From Halomonas denitrificans (GTDB lineage: Bacteria > Pseudomonadota > Gammaproteobacteria > Pseudomonadales > Halomonadaceae), in the NCBI RefSeq assembly GCF_003056305.1, contig NZ_PYVX01000002.1:558001-622000 (forward strand): a stretch of 64,000 nucleotides of DNA, given 5' to 3'. Of this stretch, positions 36,389 through 48,297 are shown piece by piece. Positions within the stretch are counted from its first letter, which is position 1, and each line of letters starts with the position of its first letter. The translations under genes were made by a program, and so were the position numbers. Below the pieces are notes generated by a model. That model was not told where the DNA came from. It worked only from the letters and a program-made list of their open reading frames with translations, and ran no database searches.

Positions 36389-37426
36389 ATGTTCCTGCTA
36401 GCCGCGTTCGCGATCCTCTCCATCGGCGTCTCCTTCGTCTGCTCGCTGCTCGAGGCGGCGCTGCTCTCCATGACGCCGAGCTACGTGGCCGGGCTGCGCG
36501 AGACCCGGCCCGAGCTGCACCGCCGCCTGGCCCACCTCAAGCAGAACATCGACCAGCCGCTGGCCGCCATCCTGACCCTCAACACCATCGCCCACACCGT
36601 GGGGGCCACCGGCGTGGGGGCCCAGGTCACGGTGGTGTTCGGCGAGGCCTGGCTCGGCATCGCCTCGGCGGTGATGACGCTGCTGATCCTGTTCGTCTCC
36701 GAGATCATCCCCAAGACCATCGGCGCCACCTACTGGCGCCAGCTGGCGGGAAGCCTGGTCAAGGTGCTGGGGGCGATGGTGTGGGCGATGAAGCCGTTCA
36801 TCTGGCTCTCCGAGGTGATCACCCGGCGCATCGGCCGCCATGAGCACGACACCGACATGCGCGGCGAGATCAAGGCGCTGGCGCAGATCGGCCTGGAGGA
36901 GCGCGCCCTGGACGCCGACGAGGTGCGGGTCATCACCAACATCATCAACCTGCACGAGATCGGGGTGAAGGAGGTGATGACCCCGCGTACGGTCTCGGTG
37001 ACCGTCAAGCCGCAGATGAGCGTGGCGGAGTTCGACGAGCAGCTCGGGCGCTCGGCCTTCACCCGCTTTCCGGTGATGGACGGCGGCGAGCAGGCGCTGG
37101 GCTACGTGCACAAGGCCGATACCTACCACGCCGCGCCGGAGACGACCCTCAAGTCGCTGATGCACCCGGTGCGCAGCGTCCAGGTGGACGACAACGTCGA
37201 GCACCTCTTCGCGGTCATGCTGCGCGACCGGCAGCACCTCTGCGTGGTCTACGACGAGCTCGGGACCTGGGTCGGGCTGGTCACCCTGGAGGACGTGCTC
37301 GAGGCGATCCTCGGCCAGGACATCGTCGACGAGACCGACAACGTGGCCAACCTGCGCAAGTACGCGCGCCAGCGCTGGACCAAGCGGCTGCGGCGAGGCA
37401 CGGAGGCCGGCGGGGAGGCGAGTTAG
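36389..37426 (+). CDS. CNNM/DUF21-CBS membrane transporter-like protein
   Basis: A 345-residue protein with a DUF21 transmembrane domain (three to four helices in ~1-150; the first reads FAILSIGVSFVCSLLEAALLS) and a paired CBS domain (~185-320, with EVMTPR and LVTLEDVLEAILG). The CorC_HlyC C-terminal domain of long family members is absent. Relatives include Mg2+/Co2+ efflux and Na+/Mg2+ exchange proteins (CorB, CNNM); the ion here is not known. Its stop overlaps the end of queG by four bases on the opposite strand. Confidence 0.88.
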   Translation: MFLLAAFAILSIGVSFVCSLLEAALLSMTPSYVAGLRETRPELHRRLAHLKQNIDQPLAAILTLNTIAHTVGATGVGAQVTVVFGEAWLGIASAVMTLLILFVSEIIPKTIGATYWRQLAGSLVKVLGAMVWAMKPFIWLSEVITRRIGRHEHDTDMRGEIKALAQIGLEERALDADEVRVITNIINLHEIGVKEVMTPRTVSVTVKPQMSVAEFDEQLGRSAFTRFPVMDGGEQALGYVHKADTYHAAPETTLKSLMHPVRSVQVDDNVEHLFAVMLRDRQHLCVVYDELGTWVGLVTLEDVLEAILGQDIVDETDNVANLRKYARQRWTKRLRRGTEAGGEAS

Positions 37427-38529
37427 CCGGCGCTGACGATGCGCGCCTCGCGCTTCGCGCGCTGGCGCGCCAGTGCCCAGCGCACGTGTTCGCGGACCAA
37501 ATCGGAGGGATAGGCCAGCCGCGCCATCAGCGCTGCCTCCACGGCCTCGCTACAGGGCGCGTTGCCGAGCCCCACGGCAAGGTTGCGCAGCCAGCGCTCG
37601 TAGCCGATGCGCCGGATCGGGTTGCCGGCGGTCTTCTCCAGGAACTCCTCCTCGCTCCAGGCGAACAGCGAGACCAGGCTCGCCCGGTCCAGGTCGTGGC
37701 GGGGGGCGAAGTCGGGCTCCCGGCTGACCCTGGCGAAGCGGGTGAAGGGGCAGACCAGCTGACAGTCGTCGCAGCCGAACACCCGGTTGCCCATGGCCTC
37801 GCGGTAGCGCTCCGGGATGGCGCCGAAGAGCTCGATGGTGAGGTAGGAGATGCAGGCCCGGGCGTCGACCACCCTGTCCTCGACGATCGCGCCGGTGGGG
37901 CAGGCGGTGCGACAGGCGCTGCAGCTGCCGCAGTGGTCGGTCTCGAAGGGCGCGTCCACCGGCAGCGGCAGGTCGGTATAGAGCTCGCCGAGGAAGAACA
38001 GCGAGCCGGCCTTCGGGTTGAGCAGCATGGCGTTCTTGCCGAACCAGCCGAGGCCTGCCTTGCGCGCCAGGGCGCGCTCCATCACCGGGGCGGAGTCGAC
38101 GAAGGCGCGATAGCCGAAGGCGCCGACCTCGCCCTCGATCCACTTGGCCAGCGTCGCCAGCCGCTTGCGCATCAGCTTGTGGTAGTCGCGCCCGGTGGCG
38201 TAGCGGGAGACGTAGGCCAGCGATGGACGCCCCAGCACCTTGGTGGTCTCCACCTCGGCGGGCAGGTAGTCCAGGCGCACGCTGATCACCCGCCGGGTGC
38301 CGGGCACCAACTCCGCCGGGCGAGTGCGCTTGGTGCCGTGCTTGGCCATGAAGCCCATCTCGCCGTGGTGGCCGGCGGCCAGCCAGGCCTCGAGGTGGGC
38401 CTCGTCCTCGGCCAGGTCGACGTCGGTGATGCCCAGCTGCTGGAAGCCGAGCTCGCGGCCCCAGGTCTTGATCCTCTCGGCGAGGGCGGCCATGTCGGGG
38501 GCGTCACCGGCGGGGGACACTGGGCTCAT
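37423..38529 (-). CDS. queG: Epoxyqueuosine reductase QueG
   Basis: A 368-residue iron-sulfur, cobalamin-dependent enzyme that reduces epoxyqueuosine to queuosine in tRNA. Two 4Fe-4S motifs are visible: C200-x2-C203-x2-C206-x3-C210 and C253-x2-C256-x3-C260. The catalytic Asp is D145 in FVDSAPVMERALARKAGLG. The C-terminal ~90 residues are a HEAT-like tRNA-binding part. It is divergent from nnrDE as in E. coli. There is no clear ribosome site at ATG 38529, and ATG 38493 is an alternative. The cobO gene at 62 kb belongs to the pathway that makes its cofactor. Confidence 0.94.
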   Translation of the reverse strand: MSPVSPAGDAPDMAALAERIKTWGRELGFQQLGITDVDLAEDEAHLEAWLAAGHHGEMGFMAKHGTKRTRPAELVPGTRRVISVRLDYLPAEVETTKVLGRPSLAYVSRYATGRDYHKLMRKRLATLAKWIEGEVGAFGYRAFVDSAPVMERALARKAGLGWFGKNAMLLNPKAGSLFFLGELYTDLPLPVDAPFETDHCGSCSACRTACPTGAIVEDRVVDARACISYLTIELFGAIPERYREAMGNRVFGCDDCQLVCPFTRFARVSREPDFAPRHDLDRASLVSLFAWSEEEFLEKTAGNPIRRIGYERWLRNLAVGLGNAPCSEAVEAALMARLAYPSDLVREHVRWALARQRAKREARIVSAG

Positions 38530-38628
38530 GATCGAGAAAACACCATGCAGAACGGCCCCGCGGCTTGGCGTGGGGCGCAGAGAATTTACACTCGGTATGG
38601 TAAAGCATCCCGACCCAGGAGGCACCGC

Positions 38629-40164
38629 ATGACCCGGGCAGACGAACCCCATCCCCCGTTGCTGCGTCCCCTCTATCGCGCCGAGCAGGTGCGCGAGCTC
38701 GACCGGCGCACCATCGAGGGGGGCATCGCGGGCTTCGCCCTGATGCAGCGCGCGGCGGCGGCCGCCTGGCAGGCGCTGCGGGCGCGCTGGCCCGAGGCAC
38801 GCTCGCTCACCGTGCTGTGCGGCGGCGGCAACAACGGCGGCGACGGCCACGTGCTGGCGGCGCTGGCCGCCGCCGAGGGGCTCGCCGTGCAGCGCCTGCT
38901 GCTCAAGCCGGTCGATGCGCTGACCGGCGACGCCCGGCGTGCCGCTGACATGGCCGCGGCGGCCGGGGTGGCCGCCGAGGCCTGGCAGGCGGGGCTGCCC
39001 CTCGAGGGGGACGTCGTGGTCGACGCCCTGCTCGGCACGGGGCTCGGCGGCGAGGTGCGCGGGGCGGCCCGCGAGGCGATCGAGGCGGTCAACCAAAGCG
39101 GCCGACCGGTGCTGGCCATCGACATCCCCTCGGGGCTTCATGCCGACACCGGGGCGGTGCTCGGCGCCGCGGTGCGGGCGACGCGTACCGTGACCTTCAT
39201 CGCCGACAAGCTCGGGCTCTACACCGGAGCGGCCCCGGCGCATGTCGGCGAGGCGGTGCTCTGCGCGCTCGGCGTGGACGCGGAGGCCGAGGGCGATCTC
39301 GCTCCCGCCGCCCGCCGCCTGGAGGCCGGGCTGATCGCGGCCCGACTGCCGCCCCGGGCGCGCGATGCCCACAAGGGCGACTGCGGCCACGCCCTGGTGC
39401 TCGGCGGGGCCCCGGGCTTCGGCGGGGCGGCGCTGCTCGCCGCCGAGGCCTGCGCGCGGCTGGGCGCCGGCAAGGTGAGCCTCGCCACCGCGCCCGAGCA
39501 CGTCACCGCGAGTCTGGTGCGCCGCCCCGAGGTGATGGTTCACGGCGTGCGTGGCGCCGGCGATCTCGGCGTGCTGCCGGCGGGCGCCGACGTGCTGGTG
39601 GTCGGGCCGGGCCTTGGGCAGGGCAGCTGGGGGCAGGGCATGCTGCAGGCGGCCCTCGCGGCGTCGCGGCCGCTGGTGGTGGATGCCGACGGCCTCAACC
39701 TGCTGGCCACGCGGTTCGCGGGGCAGCGGCGCGACGACTGGATTCTCACCCCGCACCCCGGCGAGGCGGCGCGCCTGCTCGGCTGCGCCGCCGGCGAGGT
39801 GGAGGCCGACCGGCCCGCCGCGGCTCGGGCGCTGCAGCGCCGCTACGGCGGGGTGGTGGTGCTCAAGGGCGCCGGCACCCTGGTGGCCGGGCCCGAGAGG
39901 CTCGCCGTCTGCCCCCACGGCAACCCGGGCATGGCCAGCGGCGGCATGGGCGATGCGCTCTCCGGCATCCTCGGCGCGCTGCTGGCCCAGGGGCTCGACC
40001 TCGAGGCGGCGGCCCGGGTGGGCGTGCTGGTGCATGCCCTGGCCGCCGACCGGGCGGCCCGCGAGGGCGGCGAGCGTGGCCTGCTGGCCGGCGATCTGGC
40101 ATCCTGTGCGCGAATTCTGGTCAACCCGACGATGGGCGAGAACGATGCTGCTGCGACTCGATGA
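38629..40164 (+). CDS. nnr: Bifunctional NAD(P)H-hydrate epimerase/dehydratase
   Basis: A 511-residue fusion. Residues ~15-225 are the NnrE epimerase (GGGNNGGDGHVLA, VVVDALLGTGLGG, AIDIPSGLHADTG). Residues ~240-505 are the ADP-dependent NnrD dehydratase (GDCGHALVLGGAPGFGGA, VVDADGLNLLA, TPHPGEAARLLG, the nucleotide site GNPGMASGGMGDALSGILGA). It repairs hydrated NAD(P)H. The first gene of the long nnr-tsaE-amiB-mutL-miaA-hfq-hflXKC block, it overlaps tsaE by 20 bp. The ribosome site CAGGAGG is strong. Confidence 0.95.
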   Translation: MTRADEPHPPLLRPLYRAEQVRELDRRTIEGGIAGFALMQRAAAAAWQALRARWPEARSLTVLCGGGNNGGDGHVLAALAAAEGLAVQRLLLKPVDALTGDARRAADMAAAAGVAAEAWQAGLPLEGDVVVDALLGTGLGGEVRGAAREAIEAVNQSGRPVLAIDIPSGLHADTGAVLGAAVRATRTVTFIADKLGLYTGAAPAHVGEAVLCALGVDAEAEGDLAPAARRLEAGLIAARLPPRARDAHKGDCGHALVLGGAPGFGGAALLAAEACARLGAGKVSLATAPEHVTASLVRRPEVMVHGVRGAGDLGVLPAGADVLVVGPGLGQGSWGQGMLQAALAASRPLVVDADGLNLLATRFAGQRRDDWILTPHPGEAARLLGCAAGEVEADRPAAARALQRRYGGVVVLKGAGTLVAGPERLAVCPHGNPGMASGGMGDALSGILGALLAQGLDLEAAARVGVLVHALAADRAAREGGERGLLAGDLASCARILVNPTMGENDAAATR

Positions 40165-40648
40165 CGAAGACCGCCAGGTCGCCTTCGGCGCCTGCCTGGG
40201 GCGGGCCCTCGAGGGCCATGGTCGCGTGCACCTGACCGGCGAGCTGGGCGCCGGCAAGACGACCCTGACCCGCGGCATCCTGCGCGCCTATGGCCACGCC
40301 GGCGCGGTCAAGAGCCCGACCTACACCCTGGTGGAGCCCTACGCCCTCGACGGCGTGCTGGTGCACCACTTCGACCTCTATCGCCTGGGCGACCCCGAGG
40401 AGCTCGAGTTCATCGGCGGTCGCGACCTGCTCGCCGAGGACGCGCTCTGCGTGATCGAGTGGCCGGAGCGCGGCGAGGGCTGGCTGCCCGCGCCGGACCT
40501 GGAGGTTCGCCTGCGCCTGGCCGACACGGGCCGCGAGGCTCTCCTCGCGGCGCGCAGCGCCCACGGCCGCGCGGTGCTTGAGCGGCTGGCGGGCATGTCC
40601 GAGCTGTCGCGCGAGCTCATCGACAGGGAAGGCAGCGCGGCGTCATGA
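40145..40648 (+). CDS. tsaE: tRNA t6A37 biosynthesis ATPase TsaE
   Basis: A 167-residue P-loop ATPase: Walker A GELGAGKTTLTRG (~31-43), then SPTYTLVEPY and FDLYRLGDPEELEFIGG. TsaE works with TsaB and TsaD to place threonylcarbamoyl on A37 of ANN-reading tRNAs. It starts inside the 3' end of nnrDE and overlaps amiB by four bases, showing strong coupling through the block. Confidence 0.95.
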   Translation: MLLRLDDEDRQVAFGACLGRALEGHGRVHLTGELGAGKTTLTRGILRAYGHAGAVKSPTYTLVEPYALDGVLVHHFDLYRLGDPEELEFIGGRDLLAEDALCVIEWPERGEGWLPAPDLEVRLRLADTGREALLAARSAHGRAVLERLAGMSELSRELIDREGSAAS

Positions 40649-42117
40649 GGCCCAGGATACCCGCAAGGCGGCTGCTGACCGGCCTCGGCCTGCTGGGGCT
40701 CGGCCTCTCCGCTGGCCTGGCCGCCAGCCTGGCCCAGGCCGCCAGCGTCGATAACCTGCGCCTCTGGGCGGCCCCCGACCATGCGCGCCTGGTCTTCGAC
40801 CTCTCCTCGCCGGCCGAGGCCAACGTCTTCAGCCTCGACAACCCGCGCCGCCTGGTGATCGACCTCGACGACAGCCGGCTCAACGCCCGCGTCGACGCCC
40901 TGGACCTAGAGGGCAGCGCCATCAGTACCGTGCGCACCGGCGTTCGCGACGGCAACGGCCTGCGGGTGGTACTCGAACTCGAGAGGGAGATCGAGCCGCG
41001 CCACTTCACCCTGGCCCCCAACGATCAGTACGGCCATCGCCTGGTGGTCGACCTGGAGTACCCCGGCGAGAGCGCCGTGGAGGATCCCATCGACCCCATC
41101 GAGGCGATGATCCGTGAGCAGGAGATCGCCGCCCAGCGCGCCCGCAGCGAGGCCGTGGTCGAGGGCAGGAACCCGGCCGAGGTCGCCGCGCCCGACGTGA
41201 TGGAGCCCGCCGCGCCCCATCCCCGGCGCGACATCATCATCGCCGTGGACGCCGGCCACGGCGGCGAGGACCCCGGGGCGATCGGCCCCTCGGGCACCCG
41301 CGAGAAGGACATCGTGCTGGAGATGGCCAAGCGCCTCGCCCGCCTGGTCAACGCCACCGAGGGCTTCCGCGCGGTGATGATCCGCGACGGCGACTACTAC
41401 GTCGGGCTGCGCCAGCGCACCCGTATCGCCCGGGAGCAGAAGGCCGACTTCTTCGTCTCGATCCACGCCGACGCCTTCAACAGCCCGCGGCCCAACGGCA
41501 GCTCCGTCTACGCGCTCTCCCAGCGCGGCGCCACCTCCGAGACCGCCCAGTGGCTGGCCGCCAGCGAGAACGAGGCCGACCTGATCGGCGGCGTCGACGG
41601 CAACCTGTCGCTGGACGACAAGGACGAGGTGCTGCGCGGCGTGCTGCTCGACCTGACCATGACCGCGACCCTCAACGACTCCCTGACCATCGGCGGCCAG
41701 GTGCTGGATCGCATGGGCCGGGTCAATCGGCTGCACAAGTCGCGGGTGGAGCAGGCCGGCTTCGTGGTGCTCAAGTCGCCGGACATCCCCTCGCTGCTGG
41801 TCGAGACCGGCTTCATCTCCAACCCGGACGAGGAGCGCCGGCTGCGCGACGGGGCCTACCAGCAGAGGATGATGGACGCCGTCTTCGGCGGCATCCGCAA
41901 CCACTTCCAGCGCAACCCGCCGCCGGCCAGCCTGCTGGCCTGGCAGCGCGACAACGGTCGCAGCACCGCGAGCAACGAGTACCGCATCCAGCCCGGCGAC
42001 ACCCTGTCGGAGATCGCCGCCCGCCACGGCGTGCCGGTGGCCCAGATCCGCCAGGTCAACGAACTCAACGGCGACGTGATCCGGGTCGGGCAGGTGCTGC
42101 GCATTCCCCGTTCTTGA
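40645..42117 (+). CDS. amiB: N-acetylmuramoyl-L-alanine amidase AmiB/AmiC type
   Basis: A 490-residue periplasmic amidase. Signal peptide (~1-32), AMIN domain (~33-130), linker, zinc Amidase_3 domain (~195-420: [15 protein letters not shown] with zinc His, [19 protein letters not shown]) and a C-terminal LysM ([18 protein letters not shown]). It splits septal peptidoglycan during cell division and is normally switched on by LytM factors such as EnvC/NlpD. ATG 40645 overlaps the tsaE stop. Confidence 0.95.
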   Translation: MRPRIPARRLLTGLGLLGLGLSAGLAASLAQAASVDNLRLWAAPDHARLVFDLSSPAEANVFSLDNPRRLVIDLDDSRLNARVDALDLEGSAISTVRTGVRDGNGLRVVLELEREIEPRHFTLAPNDQYGHRLVVDLEYPGESAVEDPIDPIEAMIREQEIAAQRARSEAVVEGRNPAEVAAPDVMEPAAPHPRRDIIIAVDAGHGGEDPGAIGPSGTREKDIVLEMAKRLARLVNATEGFRAVMIRDGDYYVGLRQRTRIAREQKADFFVSIHADAFNSPRPNGSSVYALSQRGATSETAQWLAASENEADLIGGVDGNLSLDDKDEVLRGVLLDLTMTATLNDSLTIGGQVLDRMGRVNRLHKSRVEQAGFVVLKSPDIPSLLVETGFISNPDEERRLRDGAYQQRMMDAVFGGIRNHFQRNPPPASLLAWQRDNGRSTASNEYRIQPGDTLSEIAARHGVPVAQIRQVNELNGDVIRVGQVLRIPRS

Positions 42118-42149
42118 TCCCGACCCGCCTGACCAAGCCCCGGAGCGAC

Positions 42150-44126
<1,977 letters not shown>

Positions 44127-44143
44127 GTATCATGGTCGCCCTC

Positions 44144-44267
44144 GTGTCGAGAAGCGCCGGTGGCCGGCCCCAGAGGAGGTCCTACGCCAGGGAGGGCGTC
44201 GGTAGCGCCCAGGGAGGGGTTTACAGCGCCTCCTTAGGGGGCGGCCGCGAGGCAAGCTTCTCCACAC
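44144..44267 (+). repeat. Structured intergenic repeat, copy C (mutL-miaA)
   Basis: Core 44175-44233 is 59 bp, the same length as copy A, with GGAGG/CCTCC ends. The inner stem ACGCC/GGCGT (44184-44188, 44195-44199) has a T-A to C-G compensatory change relative to copy A. The conserved segment is GGTAGCGCCCAGGGAGGGGT. Outer arms GTGTCGAGAAGC (44144-44155) and GCTTCTCCACAC (44256-44267) pair with one mismatch. It lies 18 bp after mutL and ends ~12 bp before miaA. Confidence 0.87.
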
Positions 44268-44279
44268 CACCTCAAGAGA

Positions 44280-45233
44280 ATGCCTGAGAATTCCATGCCA
44301 GACGCTCGTCCCCCCGCCATCCTGCTGATGGGCCCCACCGCCGCCGGCAAGACCGACCTCGCCATCGAGCTCCACGAGCGGCTCGGCTGCGAGCTGATCA
44401 GCGTCGACTCGGCGATGGTCTATCGTGGCCTCGACGTCGGCAGCGCCAAGCCCGAACTCGAGGAGCTGGCCCGTGCGCCGCACCGGCTGATCGACCTGCG
44501 CGACCCGGCCGAGCCATACTCGGCGGCCGATTTTCGCGAGGACGCGCTGCGCGAGATGGCCGCCATTACCGCCGCCGGCCGGGTGCCGCTGCTGGTCGGC
44601 GGCACCATGATGTACTTCAAGCGCCTGCTCGAGGGCGTGGCCAACCTGCCGGCCGCCGACCCGGCGGTGCGCGCCGAGCTCGAGCGCCAGGTGGCCGAGC
44701 AGGGCCTTTCCTCCCTGCACGAGGAGCTCGCCCGGGTCGATCCGGTTTCGGCGGCGCGCATCCACCCCAACGATCCCCAGCGCCTGACCCGGGCGCTCGA
44801 GGTGCACCGCCTGGCGGGGCGCTCGCTCAGCGAATTGTGGGATGAGCAGCGCCAGGAAACCTTTCCCTTTCGCACGTTGTCGATAGGCCTCGCGCCGGCC
44901 GATCGCGGCGTGCTGCACGAGCGCATCGCCCGGCGCTTCCGGGCCATGCTCGACGCCGGGCTGATCGACGAGGTGGCCGTGCTGAAGGGGCGGGGCGATC
45001 TCGCGCCCTCGCTGCCGTCGATGAAGAGCGTGGGCTACCGTCAGGTGTGGTCCTACCTCGACGGCGAGATCGACCGCGACGAGCTCGAGCGGCTCGGCAT
45101 CATCGCGACGCGTCAGCTGGCCAAGCGCCAGCTGACCTGGATGCGCAGCTGGCCGGGGCTCCACTGGGTCGACAGCCTGGGCCCCGACCCGCTGGGCGAG
45201 GTGCTGAAACTGGTGCGCGAATTCGGCACTTAG
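44280..45233 (+). CDS. miaA: tRNA dimethylallyltransferase MiaA
   Basis: A 317-residue P-loop enzyme adding dimethylallyl to A37 of UNN-reading tRNAs: [17 protein letters not shown] (Walker A), [30 protein letters not shown] and [10 protein letters not shown]. The internal swinging domain and the tRNA-contacting end ([15 protein letters not shown]) are also present. ATG 44295 ([11 protein letters not shown]) is an equally good start by comparison with Pseudomonas. Part of the conserved mutL-miaA-hfq order. Confidence 0.96.
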   Translation: MPENSMPDARPPAILLMGPTAAGKTDLAIELHERLGCELISVDSAMVYRGLDVGSAKPELEELARAPHRLIDLRDPAEPYSAADFREDALREMAAITAAGRVPLLVGGTMMYFKRLLEGVANLPAADPAVRAELERQVAEQGLSSLHEELARVDPVSAARIHPNDPQRLTRALEVHRLAGRSLSELWDEQRQETFPFRTLSIGLAPADRGVLHERIARRFRAMLDAGLIDEVAVLKGRGDLAPSLPSMKSVGYRQVWSYLDGEIDRDELERLGIIATRQLAKRQLTWMRSWPGLHWVDSLGPDPLGEVLKLVREFGT

Positions 45234-45355
45234 CGTAAGATGGCGCTCTCGGTGGCCGGGTAGACAGGCCCCTCAGGGCATACGGCGTCGCCCCTGGCCG
45301 GAGCGACCATGACCGACATAACATCAACCCCCAGAGACACTTCAGGGAGAGCAAC

Positions 45356-45607
45356 ATGTCCAAAGGGCAGTCCCTTCAAGACCCGTACCTGAACATCCTG
45401 CGCAAGGAGCGCATTCCGGTATCGATTTTCCTGGTCAACGGCATCAAGCTGCAGGGGCAGATCGAGTCCTTCGATCAGTTCGTCATCCTGCTGCGCAACA
45501 CGGTCAGCCAGATGGTCTACAAGCATGCGATTTCCACCGTGGTGCCGTCGCGCAACGTGCGCCTGCCGGCCCCGGATGCCGGCGCACCGTCGGACACTGA
45601 TGCGTGA
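45356..45607 (+). CDS. hfq: RNA chaperone Hfq
   Basis: An 83-residue Sm-like protein: Sm1 [23 protein letters not shown] region, Sm2 with YKHAIST. It forms a hexamer that pairs sRNAs with mRNAs. The C-terminal tail is short (~15 residues, acidic) compared with E. coli (102 residues), like Pseudomonas Hfq. hflX follows 8 bp later. Confidence 0.97.
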   Translation: MSKGQSLQDPYLNILRKERIPVSIFLVNGIKLQGQIESFDQFVILLRNTVSQMVYKHAISTVVPSRNVRLPAPDAGAPSDTDA

Positions 45608-45615
45608 GGTACTGA

Positions 45616-46932
45616 TTGTTTTTTGAACGCCCCGACGCCGGTGAGACGGCGGTCCTCGTCCATGTGGACTTCCAGGACGAGCAGGAGCGCGAGGACGCGG
45701 GAGAGTTTCTCGAGCTGGTGCGCTCGGCCGGCGCCGAGCCGGCCACGCTGCTGACCGGCAGCCGCAAGCGCCCCGACTCGCGCACCTTCCTGGGTTCGGG
45801 CAAGCTCGAGGAGCTGCGCGAGGCGAAGGCCGTGCACAAGGCCGAGCTGGTGATCTTCAACCACGCGCTCAGCCCCTCCCAGGAGCGTAACCTCGAGCGC
45901 GAACTCAAGTGCCGGGTGATCGATCGCACCGGCCTGATCCTCGATATCTTCGCCCAGCGTGCCCGGACCCACGAGGGCAAGCTGCAGGTGGAGCTGGCCC
46001 AGCTCGAGTACATGTCGACGCGCCTGGTGCGCGGCTGGACCCACCTGGAGCGCCAGAAGGGCGGCATCGGCCTGCGCGGGCCGGGCGAGACCCAGCTCGA
46101 GACCGACCGCCGCCTGCTGCGGGCGCGCATCAAGGCGATCCACAAGCGGCTCGACAAGGTGCGCAGCCAGCGCAGCCAGAACCGTCGGGCCCGCTCCCGG
46201 GCCGAGATCCCCAGCGTCTCGCTGGTCGGCTACACCAACGCCGGCAAGTCCACGCTCTTCAACGCCCTGACCACCGCCGAGGTCTATGCGGCCGACCAGC
46301 TCTTCGCTACCCTCGACCCGACGCTTCGGCGTGTGGAGATCGAGGACGTCGGTCCGGTGGTGCTCGCCGACACCGTGGGCTTCATCCGTCACCTGCCCCA
46401 CAAGCTGGTCGAGGCCTTCCGTGCGACCCTGCAGGAGGCCGCGGAGGCGAGCCTGCTGGTCCACGTGATCGATGCCGCCGACCCCGACCGCGAGCTCAAC
46501 GTCGCCCAGGTCGAGGCGGTGCTCGAGGAGATCGGGGCTCGCGACCTGCCGACGCTCAAGGTGATGAACAAGATCGACCTGCTCGACAGCGCCCCGCGCA
46601 TCGAGCGCGACGGCGAGGGCCGGCCCGAGGTGGTCTGGGTCTCGGCCCAGGAGGGCAAGGGGCTCGCGCTGCTGGAGCAGGCGCTCTCCGAGTGCCTGGC
46701 CGACGACATCATCGACTTCGAGCTGGCCCTGGCCCCCGAGCAGGGCAAGCTGCGCGCCGGCCTGCACGAGCTGAATGCGGTGCGCGAGGAGCGCTTCGAC
46801 GAGGCGGGCCACAGCCTGCTGACGGTGCGCCTGCCGCGGCGCGACTTCCTGCAGCTGATGGCGCGCCTGGGTGAGCGCGCCGACGACTACCTGCCGGCGA
46901 CCCTGCAGGAGAAGCCGGTCTGGGAGGCGTAG
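45616..46932 (+). CDS. hflX: Ribosome-splitting GTPase HflX
   Basis: A 438-residue GTPase. The N-terminal HflX domain has GSGKLEELRE, NHALSPSQERNLER and GPGETQLETDRR. The G domain (~195-365) has G1 GYTNAGKSTLF, G3 DTVGFI and G4 NKIDLL. HflX splits stalled ribosomes under stress. The start is TTG at 45616, supported by GAGGT upstream and by the family N-terminus MFFERPDAGE, where Pseudomonas also uses TTG. Confidence 0.95.
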   Translation: MFFERPDAGETAVLVHVDFQDEQEREDAGEFLELVRSAGAEPATLLTGSRKRPDSRTFLGSGKLEELREAKAVHKAELVIFNHALSPSQERNLERELKCRVIDRTGLILDIFAQRARTHEGKLQVELAQLEYMSTRLVRGWTHLERQKGGIGLRGPGETQLETDRRLLRARIKAIHKRLDKVRSQRSQNRRARSRAEIPSVSLVGYTNAGKSTLFNALTTAEVYAADQLFATLDPTLRRVEIEDVGPVVLADTVGFIRHLPHKLVEAFRATLQEAAEASLLVHVIDAADPDRELNVAQVEAVLEEIGARDLPTLKVMNKIDLLDSAPRIERDGEGRPEVVWVSAQEGKGLALLEQALSECLADDIIDFELALAPEQGKLRAGLHELNAVREERFDEAGHSLLTVRLPRRDFLQLMARLGERADDYLPATLQEKPVWEA

Positions 46933-47076
46933 GACGAGCGGGGCAGGACGCCTCGCCGCGACCACAACATCACAACAGGGACGCCGGGCACGGCCGGGCG
47001 GCACCCGAAGGATCGCAACGGACGCCCGTCACCGGCTGTCTTGGCGACGGGACGCAACGCAGAGTGGAGACGACGA

Positions 47077-48297
47077 ATGGCCTGGAATGAGCCTGGTGGT
47101 GGCAACCAGCACGACCCCTGGAGCGGTGGTGGTCGTGGTGGCAACGGCGGCGGCAAGGGCGGCGGCAATCAGGGGCCGCCCGACCTCGACGAGGCCCTGA
47201 AGAAGTTTCAGGACAAGCTCAACAACATGCTGGGCGGTCGCGGCGGCAAGCGCGGCGGGGCCGGGGGCAAGGGCGGCGGCGGCAAGCCGCGCAACGCCTT
47301 CACCCTGCCGGGCCTGCTGATCGTGGTGGCACTGGCCATCTGGGCGGCCTCGGGTTTCTACCTGGTCGACCAGTCCGAGCGCGGCGTGGTGCTGCGCTTC
47401 GGCAAGTTCCAGGAAGTGGTCACCCCGGGCCTGCAGTGGAACCCGCCGCTGATCGACGACGTGCGCATGGTCAACGTGACCCGCGTGCGCTCGCTGACCC
47501 AGACCCAGTCGATGCTGACCCAGGACGAGAACATCGTCTCGGTCGAGATCTCGGCCCAGTACCAGGTCGCCGATCCCCGTTCCTACGTGCTCAACGTGCG
47601 CAATCCCGAGCTCAGCCTCGAGAACGCCCTGGACAGCGCGCTGCGCCACGTGGTCGGCGGTACCGACATGATCGATATCCTGACCTCCGGGCGTGAGATC
47701 CTCGGCAGCTCCGTGAACAGCCGGCTGCAGTCGTATCTCGATAGTTACGGCACCGGCATCCTGCTGCAGACCCTCAACGTGGAGTCCACCGCGCCGCCCG
47801 ATCCGGTGCAGGACGCCTTCGACGACGTCATCCGTGCCCGCGAGGATCGTCAGCGCACCATCAACCAGGCACTCGCCTACGCCAACGCCGTGATCCCGGC
47901 GGCCCAGGGCCAGGCCCAGCGCCTGGTCGAGCAGGGCCAGGGCTATCGCGAGTCGGTGGTCGCCGAGGCAGAGGGTCAGGCCAGCCGCTTCAACGCCATC
48001 CTGACCGAGTACCGCCAGGCCCCCGACATCATGCGCGAGCGTCTCTACCTCGACGCCATGTCCGAGGTGTACGGCGAGACCGCGAAGGTGATGGTCGACG
48101 TGGCCGAGAACAGCCCGCTGATGGTGCTGCCCCTCGAGCGCCTCTCCGGCGCCGGCAGCTCCGGCGCCAGCGCCCAGGGCAGCGATGACGGCCTGGACCC
48201 CCGGGTCCTCGAGCGCCTCGGCAGCCAGTCGTCGAGCAGCAACAGCAGCAGCAGTAACAGCAGCAACAGCAACGGCATCCGCAGGGAGGGGCGTTAA
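47077..48297 (+). CDS. hflK: FtsH protease regulator HflK
   Basis: A 406-residue SPFH/band-7 membrane protein. Cytoplasmic Gly-rich N-terminus (~1-70), one membrane helix (~77-95, LPGLLIVVALAIWAASGFYL), then the periplasmic band-7 domain (RGVVLRFGKFQEVVTPGLQW). The tail is a Ser/Asn repeat from AGC/AAC codons (48235-48280). HflK and HflC form a cage around FtsH in the inner membrane and restrain it. It is coupled to hflC through TAATG. Confidence 0.95.
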   Translation: MAWNEPGGGNQHDPWSGGGRGGNGGGKGGGNQGPPDLDEALKKFQDKLNNMLGGRGGKRGGAGGKGGGGKPRNAFTLPGLLIVVALAIWAASGFYLVDQSERGVVLRFGKFQEVVTPGLQWNPPLIDDVRMVNVTRVRSLTQTQSMLTQDENIVSVEISAQYQVADPRSYVLNVRNPELSLENALDSALRHVVGGTDMIDILTSGREILGSSVNSRLQSYLDSYGTGILLQTLNVESTAPPDPVQDAFDDVIRAREDRQRTINQALAYANAVIPAAQGQAQRLVEQGQGYRESVVAEAEGQASRFNAILTEYRQAPDIMRERLYLDAMSEVYGETAKVMVDVAENSPLMVLPLERLSGAGSSGASAQGSDDGLDPRVLERLGSQSSSSNSSSSNSSNSNGIRREGR

